Assembly (NCBI RefSeq): GCF_014645375.1
Contig: NZ_BMLT01000001.1
Span: 492,835-556,834, forward strand
Direction of reading: 5' to 3'
Length of the DNA stretch: 64,000 bases
DNA from: Marinobacterium nitratireducens
Lineage (GTDB): Bacteria; Pseudomonadota; Gammaproteobacteria; Pseudomonadales; Balneatricaceae
Shown piece by piece: positions 43,922 through 51,977 of the stretch. A program made the translations under genes and the position numbers. How positions within the stretch are numbered: the first letter of the stretch is position 1; every line of letters begins with the position of its first letter. A model generated the notes under the pieces. It was given only the letters and a program-made list of their open reading frames with translations. It was not told the DNA's origin and did no database searches.

Positions 43922-46339
43922 ATGGAATGGATTATCGTTGCAGTCGTTCTCTATATCGTCTTCCAAGCTGCTCGCAAAAGTACGAAAAAGCAAACGGGCG
44001 GCCGAGCGAGTAGCTCACCAAAAACGGCTCGTAGCCGATCTGCTAAATCCTCTGGGATAACATTGACAGTCACGACTACCTCCAGCTTAGGCAGACCACG
44101 CAAAGATGATGTGTTAAGTGACTTTAAGCTGGTCGACACGCTCGACCAGGATATTGAAACACCGATTGCTGGACGTTGGATACCACTTGGGGATCCCGTC
44201 TCGATTGGAGGCTCGCTTATCAAGCGTGGTGGTTTCTACCTATGCGACACAAATAGTCTCAAGGGTAGCCGCAATGAACCTTCGCTGGTCGAGATTAACT
44301 CTCAGATAGTTGCCACAGATTACAGCTATGAAGATCCTGAGATAAGTTACTATCCTCGATTCTCTTCGCTGAATGCCCGGGCCAAAGGTGCATACATTAC
44401 TTGGCTAGCGAGTAGTCGCGACGACCCGGACACGCCGATTACTTACGTATTTCTGTACTTCTATGGATTCGAGCGTAGATTTTTGGTTGACCACCTCAAC
44501 GGCGAAAGACCGCTTGAAAAAGACGAATTACGTACATTGTTCAAAGAGCTAAACCGCCTCAAGGCCGTTTTTTCAAAGAACCGGTCGTTTAAGGGATATG
44601 TCTCCCGGCTTATGGATCTGATGATCGTGCTGGAGCCAGATCTGTTCGCCAACGTCAAACAGGCCTACATAAGCGGGCATAATTCACTGAGCCTTCGTTA
44701 CCAAGTAGGGCTCTGTGCACTGAATAATACACCGGTAGGACCTGCGCTTGCGTACGGTTGGGCCCGCTATCATCCGAACTACTCCGTCCGAGCACCTGCT
44801 CGTCGTTGTGAAGACGCCTTCAAGTCACTCTTCAAAATCCGCTACCGAGAACAGTTCGGTGATGGTATTAAGGTAAAGGTCAATAAACGTCAACTTGAAC
44901 TGCACTATCGGCCAGCCAGTGGGGCGTTACTTGGGGCTGACTTGCATTTGCCGCAGTTGAACGTACCGGATCCGTTTGAGCTAACAGGGCCACAACGGAA
45001 GCTGGAGGCCGTGGCTGAAGCCATCACGGAGGAGTTGGCGCCGCTGAGCCGGTATCTTGGCAAAGAAGGTCATCGGCCGGACGATATTGAGGCAAGCCTA
45101 TTGCTGCCCAAGCCGCTACTCGAGCGAAGGCTACCACCTGCGCTCGCCAAAATTAGTACGGTCCTGAAAGCGCATGTCGAGACGCGTGACGAGATGTTAC
45201 CGGTCGCTAGCCTTTGGAAACTAATGGGGAAGTCTGAGCCTGAGAAGCTGAACAAAGGGGAGCTAGAGCTCTTATCACGCACACTCGATAACCTGGACAT
45301 AGGCTTCGCGCCAGACCCTCGCGTGCATCATGTGAAGCCGGACCCTAAAGGAAAAATCACACTTTTCCCTCAAGACGGTGCTGAGAAAACGGCGCTGACG
45401 CCATCGTTGCAAGAGTACGCTACAGTCGTGCGGCTTGGCACTATGGTCGCTGCACAAAATGGGGCTGAAGGCGAAGAAGCACGTGCTTTGAAGACCGTGA
45501 TCGAGGAGAACGTGCACCTTAGCGGTGCTGACAAGAAATCGTTGCATGCATACCTGCGCTGGAGCTTGCAGGCACCAATCAACATGACTGGCGTCAAGAA
45601 GCGGATTGACAGTCTGGATCAGGAGCAGCGTGCGGTTCTGAGCAAACTCCTCATCGGAGTCGCCATGGCAGACGGACATGCCTCCATCGACGAGATACGG
45701 CAACTTGAGCGTATATACACAACGTTAGGCCTTGATAAAACTATGGTAACTCGAGACATCCATGAAGTTTCAAGTTACAGCGCTAAACAACGCGAGCAAT
45801 CATCTTCTCCGACAACCTCGGTCTCGCCATTGGCACCAGCTGATGAACCGTCAGCCACGACAACAGTTGCCAAAGCGCTTTCTGGATTTATCTTAGACGA
45901 AGCGGTTTTGGCGCTACACGAGTCGGAGACGCGTCACGCCCAGTCACTTTTGGGCGACATTTTTGCCGATGACGCCGGTATACCAGAAGAGGTCGATGCG
46001 GAGCAGTCCCATGAGGAAACTCAAGAAGCTCTCGAGTATCCAGAGGTCGAGGAAACAGCATTAGAGGGGGGCGAACTTGAAGGAACTGAGGTTTTCAGTG
46101 GTCTTGACGTACCTCACCAGGCGTTGGCCGAAGACTTGATCTCCAGAATCAGTTGGCCACGCTCTGAGGTAGAGGCGCTAGCCTCGGCGCGAGGACTTAT
46201 GACCGATGGTGCCCTTGAGGTGCTGAATGAATGGGCCTTCGACCAGTTTGATGCGCCGTTGATTGAAGACCAGGGCGATTTGATCGAGATAGACCAAGAC
46301 ACGCTCGATGAAATAAAAGCGGTAAGGGAGCAAGATTGA
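43922..46339 (+). CDS. TerB-family membrane-anchored protein (TerB-N / TerB / TerB-C)
   Basis: An 805-residue protein with one N-terminal TM segment (about 2-18) followed by a basic, Ser-rich linker. A TerB-N-type domain comes next (about 70-260; KGAYITWLASSRDDPDTPITYVFLYFYGFERRFL) and a middle region. A TerB-like helical domain (about 555-625; LLIGVAMADGHASIDEIRQLERIYTTLGL) carries the acidic DGHASIDE loop that binds metal in TerB proteins. An acidic TerB-C-like tail (about 655-800) ends the chain. TerB modules occur in phage-defence and stress systems, often at membranes. Its stop overlaps the BrxD-like start by 4 bases, so the two are coupled. Confidence 0.85.
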   Translation: MEWIIVAVVLYIVFQAARKSTKKQTGGRASSSPKTARSRSAKSSGITLTVTTTSSLGRPRKDDVLSDFKLVDTLDQDIETPIAGRWIPLGDPVSIGGSLIKRGGFYLCDTNSLKGSRNEPSLVEINSQIVATDYSYEDPEISYYPRFSSLNARAKGAYITWLASSRDDPDTPITYVFLYFYGFERRFLVDHLNGERPLEKDELRTLFKELNRLKAVFSKNRSFKGYVSRLMDLMIVLEPDLFANVKQAYISGHNSLSLRYQVGLCALNNTPVGPALAYGWARYHPNYSVRAPARRCEDAFKSLFKIRYREQFGDGIKVKVNKRQLELHYRPASGALLGADLHLPQLNVPDPFELTGPQRKLEAVAEAITEELAPLSRYLGKEGHRPDDIEASLLLPKPLLERRLPPALAKISTVLKAHVETRDEMLPVASLWKLMGKSEPEKLNKGELELLSRTLDNLDIGFAPDPRVHHVKPDPKGKITLFPQDGAEKTALTPSLQEYATVVRLGTMVAAQNGAEGEEARALKTVIEENVHLSGADKKSLHAYLRWSLQAPINMTGVKKRIDSLDQEQRAVLSKLLIGVAMADGHASIDEIRQLERIYTTLGLDKTMVTRDIHEVSSYSAKQREQSSSPTTSVSPLAPADEPSATTTVAKALSGFILDEAVLALHESETRHAQSLLGDIFADDAGIPEEVDAEQSHEETQEALEYPEVEETALEGGELEGTEVFSGLDVPHQALAEDLISRISWPRSEVEALASARGLMTDGALEVLNEWAFDQFDAPLIEDQGDLIEIDQDTLDEIKAVREQD

Positions 46340-47658
46340 TGACAACGAAGCGTATACGACCGAAAGAGCGAGAAGCGATCATCCAGTCATTGCGCTCCGG
46401 AGTCACGCCGAAGGTGGGTATCCAACACATCCAAGTTGGACGAATTCATGAAATCAGAGCCTTATACAGCGATATCGAACGGGTATCGGAGGGTGGCTCT
46501 GTCTTCCGGCTCATTATCGGTGATTACGGATCGGGGAAGACCTTCTTCCTGAGCGTGATTCGGCAGATCGCACTTGAGAAGAAGCTGGTCACCGTCAATG
46601 CAGACCTTGCGCCCGATCGCCGTATACACGCTTCTGACGGTCAGGCTCGTAACCTATATTCAGAGCTCATGCGTAACCTGGCTACTCGGAACAAGCCCGA
46701 AGGAAATGCACTTACGAGTGTGGTCGAGCGGTTCATTACCCAAGCTAGACAGCATGCCGACCAAGAAGGCAAGTCGGTGGATAGTGTCATCCAAAGCCGC
46801 CTTTCCGACCTGAACGAGTTGGTGGGTGGCTACGACTTCAGTAAGGTGATAGAGGCCTACTGGAGGGGACACGAAACGGACAATGAGTCGCTCAAAACTG
46901 CTGCCATCAGGTGGTTACGCGCGGAATACAGTACCAAGACCGAAGCTCGAAAGGACTTGGATGTCCGAAACATCATCTCTGACCACTCGTTCTATGACGC
47001 GTTAAAGCTGATGAGTCTTTTCGTGCGGCAAGCAGGATATGCCGGACTATTGGTCAATCTGGATGAGATGGTAAACCTATACAAGCTCAATAGTGGCCAG
47101 GCGCGTACCGCCAATTATGAGCAGATCCTGCGTATCTTGAATGATTGTCTCCAAGGCTCGGCTGAGTATCTCGGGTTTCTGCTGGGGGGGACACCTGAAT
47201 TTCTATTGGACCCACGTCGTGGTCTATACAGCTATGAAGCACTTCAGTCTCGTTTGGCTGGGAATAGCTTCGCGAAGCAAGCCGGCGTCGTGGATTACTC
47301 TTCCCCAGCACTTCATTTAGCGAGCCTCACCCCTGAGGAGCTTTACATACTGCTGAAGAACCTTCGTCATGTATTTGCCGGGGGCGATGAAAGTGAATAT
47401 TTAGTCGATGATCACGCGTTAGTAGCGTTCCTCAAGCATTGTAGCGAGACGATCGGAGAGGCCTACTTCCGTACACCGCGTAACACGATCAAGGCTTTCC
47501 TGGATCTCTTGGCGGTGTTGGAGCAGAACGATCACCTGGAATGGAAAAACCTACTCGGCAATGTAGCCATTGCGCCAGAAATGCCTTCAGGCATGCCCGA
47601 GTCAGATGAGCCCTTATCGATTTCAAGCGATGATGAGCTTGTGGGGTTCAAGCTCTAA
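46336..47658 (+). CDS. BrxD-like ATPase (DUF2791)
   Basis: P-loop ATPase of 440 residues. The start RPKEREAIIQSLRSGVTPKVGIQHIQVGR, Walker A GDYGSGKT (62-69) in FRLIIGDYGSGKTFFL, then DGQARNLYSELMRNLAT are the pattern of the DUF2791/BrxD family of type 2 BREX. Later come GLLVNLDEMVNLYKL (Walker B-like), GFLLGGTPEFLLDPRRGLYSYEAL (sensor-like) and a helical C-terminus. BrxD normally works with the BrxHI helicase in BREX, but no BREX core genes (pglX, pglZ, brxC) lie in this window. It is coupled to the TerB gene and abuts the helicase gene. Confidence 0.86.
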   Translation: MMTTKRIRPKEREAIIQSLRSGVTPKVGIQHIQVGRIHEIRALYSDIERVSEGGSVFRLIIGDYGSGKTFFLSVIRQIALEKKLVTVNADLAPDRRIHASDGQARNLYSELMRNLATRNKPEGNALTSVVERFITQARQHADQEGKSVDSVIQSRLSDLNELVGGYDFSKVIEAYWRGHETDNESLKTAAIRWLRAEYSTKTEARKDLDVRNIISDHSFYDALKLMSLFVRQAGYAGLLVNLDEMVNLYKLNSGQARTANYEQILRILNDCLQGSAEYLGFLLGGTPEFLLDPRRGLYSYEALQSRLAGNSFAKQAGVVDYSSPALHLASLTPEELYILLKNLRHVFAGGDESEYLVDDHALVAFLKHCSETIGEAYFRTPRNTIKAFLDLLAVLEQNDHLEWKNLLGNVAIAPEMPSGMPESDEPLSISSDDELVGFKL

Positions 47659-49851
47659 ATGAAACCGGAAGACCGACTTTCAGCAGGTGTGCAGCGCTGG
47701 ATCTACCGGCAAGGGTGGAGATCTCTGCGCCCGGTCCAGGTAGAAGCCATTGAGCCGATCCAAGCGCGAGATCGCGACATTGTGATCAGCGCCTCTACGG
47801 CTGCTGGAAAAACTGAAGCATTCTTTTTACCAGCTATGAGCGTGGTGGATACAGAGCAGGATGGCTTCAGCATCATTTATATCAGTCCGCTGAAGGCGCT
47901 GATCAACGATCAGCATCGCCGACTCGAAATGTTGTCCGAGTTCACTGGTATCCCGGTAACCCCATGGCATGGCGATGTCTCTTCATCTTTGAAGGGAAAG
48001 GTTCGAAAGAGGCCAAAGGGGATTCTGTTGATCACGCCGGAGTCTCTCGAAGCAATGCTGATGCGCCATGTGGGGTGGTCTGAAGAAGCTTTTCGGCATT
48101 TACAATACTGTGTCATAGATGAGTATCACGCCTTTATCGGTACGGAGAGAGGCCAACAACTCGTATCACTGCTTGAACGAGTGCAGGCCTTGGTCCATGA
48201 AGTTGTGCCTCGTGTTGCTTTGAGTGCGACCTTGGGAGACCTGGCCACGGTTGTACAGACCTTAAGACCGGGGGCCGGAGTCCCGTGCCACATCATTGAG
48301 AGCAAAGGTACTCATTCCTCACTGATGTTCCGGCTTAAAGGCTATGAAGATCCTGAGATTGGCCCGCAGCCATCTAAGGATGTGTTGGAGAGGTTGGCGA
48401 TTCCCAGAATCAACGGGGAAATTTTCAAGGTGTGCCGTGGCGGTTTCCATCTCATCTTTGCCAACAGCCGGCGCAACACTGAACTTCATGCCTCTTCATT
48501 GAGTGATATGTGCGAACAGGCTCATGTACCCAATGAGTTCTTTCCGCATCATGGGTCTCTATCCAAAGAGCATCGCGAATATGTTGAATCCCGAATGCAG
48601 AAAGGTGACCGGCCCACATCGACTATCTGCACAATGACCCTGGAACTGGGTATCGACATTGGGAAGGTGGATTCCATTATCCAGGTGGGTACACCACACT
48701 CGGTGTCCAGCCTACGCCAGCGGCTAGGTCGCTCTGGGCGGCGTGGCGGGCCAGCAGCATTGAGAATGCTGATTAAAGAATCGGAACTCTCCGCTAAGTC
48801 GACAATTCAGGACCGGCTTCGTCTTCACCTGTTCCAATCGATTGCACTCGTGCGCCTTCTACTGTTCAGCCGCTGGTATGAACCGCCGGACAGCACTCTC
48901 TACCACTTCTCGACACTTCTCCATCAGATCATGGCACTCATTGCGCAGTGGGGTGGTGTCAGAGCGGAGCAGCTTTACAAGCAGCTTTGTCGCCAGGGCC
49001 CCTTCGGTCGTGTATCCGTGACGCAGTTCACCCAACTACTTCGTCATATGGGCGAGACGGAACTGATCAGCCAGATGGGCAACGGCGAGCTGGTATTGGG
49101 ACTGGCTGGCGAAAAGATGGTGGATGATTACCGCTTCTATGCGGCTTTCAAAACGCCAGAGGAGTTTCGGATTATTGCTAACGGCAAGACGCTGGGTACT
49201 CTAACCGCCAACGAACCGCTGATTGAAGGGCAGATGATTATCTTCAGTGGCAGGCGCTGGCGGGTCGACCATGTGGATACACAAGTACTGGCGGTGTATG
49301 TAAGTCAGTCTCGTCAGGGGCAACCACCTTTATTTGGTGGGAGCGGTGCGCCGGTGCATCGTCGCGTTCGAGAAGAGATGCTGGCGCTGTACCGGGAAGG
49401 ACAATACACATTACCAGCCGGAGGCAGTGAGGTTGATTACCTAGATGATGAAGCCAAGCGCCTTTTTGAGCAGGGACTGGGGGCATTCCGGACGCTTAAC
49501 TTAGCGGAAGACGTCCTTATTGAGGAGCGTGGCGCTACGTATGTTGTGCCCTGGCTTGGCGACAAGGAGTGCTACACACTTGCAGCTTGGCTTACTTCCC
49601 CGAGACAAGAGGTCGGCACTTTTGCCGGCATCATCGAGGTGCCTGGTATGACCAAGAAGCAGGTTGTTGATAGTTTCACTAGGTTCTCATATGCCACCAT
49701 TACTGAGGCGAAGTTGGCGGAGCGTGTAGCAGATAAGCTGACGGAAAAATTCGATGAATGGCTACCTGAAGAGCTGCTCAATGAGGGGTACGGAGCAAAA
49801 TTCTTTGATATTTCTGCAACGAAAGCTTGGATACAGGATTCGGTTTTTTAG
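47659..49851 (+). CDS. BrxHI/Lhr-like superfamily 2 helicase
   Basis: DEAD/DEAH-type helicase of 730 residues beginning one base after the ATPase gene stops. Motifs are SLRPVQVEAI (Q-like), Walker A ASTAAGKT (45-52), the DEYH box (154-157) in CVIDEYHAF, SATLGD (motif III) and TLELGIDIG. Motif VI is RQRLGRSGRRGG. The C-terminal 300 residues include a winged-helix and an Lhr-like core domain (GRRWRVDHVD). BrxHI helicases accompany BrxD in type 2 BREX. Probably an ATP-driven DNA translocase for the three-gene system. It ends just before a sharp drop in GC. Confidence 0.88.
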   Translation: MKPEDRLSAGVQRWIYRQGWRSLRPVQVEAIEPIQARDRDIVISASTAAGKTEAFFLPAMSVVDTEQDGFSIIYISPLKALINDQHRRLEMLSEFTGIPVTPWHGDVSSSLKGKVRKRPKGILLITPESLEAMLMRHVGWSEEAFRHLQYCVIDEYHAFIGTERGQQLVSLLERVQALVHEVVPRVALSATLGDLATVVQTLRPGAGVPCHIIESKGTHSSLMFRLKGYEDPEIGPQPSKDVLERLAIPRINGEIFKVCRGGFHLIFANSRRNTELHASSLSDMCEQAHVPNEFFPHHGSLSKEHREYVESRMQKGDRPTSTICTMTLELGIDIGKVDSIIQVGTPHSVSSLRQRLGRSGRRGGPAALRMLIKESELSAKSTIQDRLRLHLFQSIALVRLLLFSRWYEPPDSTLYHFSTLLHQIMALIAQWGGVRAEQLYKQLCRQGPFGRVSVTQFTQLLRHMGETELISQMGNGELVLGLAGEKMVDDYRFYAAFKTPEEFRIIANGKTLGTLTANEPLIEGQMIIFSGRRWRVDHVDTQVLAVYVSQSRQGQPPLFGGSGAPVHRRVREEMLALYREGQYTLPAGGSEVDYLDDEAKRLFEQGLGAFRTLNLAEDVLIEERGATYVVPWLGDKECYTLAAWLTSPRQEVGTFAGIIEVPGMTKKQVVDSFTRFSYATITEAKLAERVADKLTEKFDEWLPEELLNEGYGAKFFDISATKAWIQDSVF

Positions 49852-50337
49852 GGGGCATGTAGCTTCGGAGTAGAGATTGTTCGGTGTTCCATATCAATCG
49901 GTAAATACGGCAAATATGTATGTATATGGAAAAGTGCGTAATTGACGTGATTGTTGAACTCAACTCTGATGACTGCTTAGTGCCCAAAGCGGACATTTCC
50001 TTTGTTGGAGTGAACAAGATAAAAGCTCTATGATGACCTCACGTTTTTTCTCTAGAACACTGGCAATTACGTCGAGTTTGTATAAGAATCAAACGGCCGC
50101 AGGAACAGATGAAGCTGACTTATCGTATGCCTCTTTGGTCGACTGATTGAAAGAAGGTATATTTTATAGAAGGAGAAAGATATCAATGGACGGATTTTTT
50201 ATCCTTGTATTTCAGATAGTTACATATTTCCTATATAATCCGTTGAGGATTGTGTTGTATGCCTTTGGATAGGTAGTTTGAGATCGAAGACCTGATTAAT
50301 GAGCTTTTAGCTATCAGGAAGATATCGGGCGTGAATT
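49852..50337. other. AT-rich spacer between the helicase operon and the DRT3 block
   Basis: About 486 bases where GC falls abruptly. The only candidate gene is the 28-aa hydrophobic ORF at 50186. TTGAACTCAACTCTGATGACT near 49950 and other AT-rich pieces could hold promoters. This marks the joint between two modules of different origin. Confidence 0.5.
50186..50272 (+). CDS. Hydrophobic micro-peptide, 28 aa
   Basis: A 28-residue frame, MDGFFILVFQIVTYFLYNPL and eight more residues, nearly all hydrophobic and able to span a membrane once. AAGGAG stands 11 bases before the ATG. It resembles type I toxin-like or membrane-associated micro-peptides in size and make-up. It lies upstream of the DRT3 genes. 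Without homologues it remains a candidate only. Confidence 0.35.
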   Translation: MDGFFILVFQIVTYFLYNPLRIVLYAFG

Positions 50338-50694
50338 ATGGATAAGATCCTAGATTTACATTACGAGCATAAGGCTGCTAATTTTCTACATGCAGCGTTG
50401 GCTGGTTGCTTTTGGGAAGTCCAATCGAAAAATCTAGGGATCGATAAGGAGAAGCTCGTGTCCATTTTTAGAGATATGTGTCGGCTTATTAATCAAGGTG
50501 ACGCACATAGTAAGGAATATATGTGCGCCGAAGCAGTTATTTCTTCATGTATTAGAATAGTAAAATGTATATGCCTTAATGCTGAGGTGTCGTATACATT
50601 AATTCATGGTGGTTCTCGCGAAATAAATGCGTTAAGTCATTATGAAAATTCAGTGAAAAATTACGAACACATGAAGGAATTGAAAAAATGCTGA
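50338..50694 (+). CDS. AT-rich hypothetical protein upstream of DRT3 genes
   Basis: Protein of 118 residues with low GC like the reverse transcriptase genes that follow. It is Cys-rich and helical (MCRLINQGDAHSKEYMCAEAVISSCIRIVKCICLNAEVSY) with no signal or TM segment. It lies 101 bases before drt3a on the same strand and shares the composition, so it probably arrived with that module. DRT3 as I know it has two RTs and an RNA, so this gene may be a cargo or accessory. No family is recognised. Confidence 0.55.
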   Translation: MDKILDLHYEHKAANFLHAALAGCFWEVQSKNLGIDKEKLVSIFRDMCRLINQGDAHSKEYMCAEAVISSCIRIVKCICLNAEVSYTLIHGGSREINALSHYENSVKNYEHMKELKKC

Positions 50695-50795
50695 CAAGGT
50701 TTTCAAAATCGCTCACGTCGCTCTCTGGGACCTAAAAAGCTTTGCTTATTTTGCCCTTTAACTGCAGTGTTAACTCTAATTGATAGACTGAGCCA

Positions 50796-51977
50796 ATGCT
50801 AAAACAGGTTTTTGATAGAGAGCAACTTGCTAAAGTACTGACATCATCAGATGTTTGGCAGTGGGATTTATTATCTAGTTACGAAAATGTTGAAATAGCA
50901 GTAGATCACACTGTTCAATACTGGAAGTCAAATAACCTTACCTTATCCTCCTTAGAGAAAAGGACAGTAAAAGGCAAAACAGTCTTTATCCCGGCCAATA
51001 TGGAAGATGCTTTTGCAATAAAACTACTCGATCGGTTTGTTAGAAGAATTTATAAAGTCAGGCAGTCGGATCGTAATCGAGTAGTAAGGCAGCTGAAAAC
51101 GCTATTAAAAGACTCTGGAAATTATCATATCCTTCGATTGGATATAAAAGACTGTTATGAAGCCATACAGTTTGAAAATCTAATAGATAAGTTTGAGGAT
51201 GATTTGATTCTCGCTCCAGAATGTATCAAATTGCTTAATGGTATTCTTGGTGATCTTTGGATTAATAATGGTATGCGAGGTTTGCCTAGAGGTTTGTCTA
51301 TAAGCTCTACGCTTGCTGAGCTTTATTTAGAAGCGCTGGATAATAAAATAGCATCACATCCTGACGTGATATATAGCGCGAGATATGTCGATGATATCAT
51401 TGTTCTAACACCAGCAGGTAAAGAAGTTGGAGTGCAGAGCGATGTTGAAGCCTTCATGAATGAAATGGGTCTAACCCTCAATAATAATACTAATAAGTAC
51501 TATAGTGGCTCTTCAAACTCAGCAGAGTTTGATTACTTAGGTTATTCGATCAAGGTGGAGCCTAAAAGGGATAAGCCAAACGAAGTAGCTTTAAAAATCT
51601 CTCGTTCGAAGTTAAGCAAGCTTAAATCTAGGATTGCAATAAGCTTTTATGATTATAAAAAACAGAACAATATATCACTCTTAAAAAGAAGAATTGAATA
51701 TCTTTGTATGCTTAAAACTGTACGAAAAGGTAAAAACGGAGATCTTTTAGCAGGCCTTGCTCACAACTATCAATATGTTACAGATAACTTTGAGTGTTTA
51801 AAGGCTCTTGATGGTTTTCTGTGCCAACAATTGGTCAACCCTAGGTTTGGGCTCAATCAACAAGAACAAGACAAAATCAAGAAAGTATCAATATATGGAA
51901 ATGTAAAAAAGCGAAATGTAGGAAAGTTCAGCAAGAAGCAAACAGCTCTTATCGTACGGGTTTGGCAAAATGCCTGA
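50796..51977 (+). CDS. drt3a: Antiphage reverse transcriptase Drt3a (UG3-type)
   Basis: Reverse transcriptase of 393 residues. RT motif A is ILRLDIKDCYEAI, motif B is MRGLPRGLSISSTLAELYLE, and motif C is YVDD (197-200) in YSARYVDDIIVL. A thumb-like region with LGYSIKVEPK follows. Its pairing with a second, longer YVDD polymerase identifies the DRT3 layout (UG3 + UG8). In that system the first RT is thought to copy a template in a non-coding RNA; an ACACACAC-bearing RNA lies downstream here. It overlaps drt3b by 8 bases. All catalytic Asp are present. GC is far below the host. Confidence 0.85.
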   Translation: MLKQVFDREQLAKVLTSSDVWQWDLLSSYENVEIAVDHTVQYWKSNNLTLSSLEKRTVKGKTVFIPANMEDAFAIKLLDRFVRRIYKVRQSDRNRVVRQLKTLLKDSGNYHILRLDIKDCYEAIQFENLIDKFEDDLILAPECIKLLNGILGDLWINNGMRGLPRGLSISSTLAELYLEALDNKIASHPDVIYSARYVDDIIVLTPAGKEVGVQSDVEAFMNEMGLTLNNNTNKYYSGSSNSAEFDYLGYSIKVEPKRDKPNEVALKISRSKLSKLKSRIAISFYDYKKQNNISLLKRRIEYLCMLKTVRKGKNGDLLAGLAHNYQYVTDNFECLKALDGFLCQQLVNPRFGLNQQEQDKIKKVSIYGNVKKRNVGKFSKKQTALIVRVWQNA

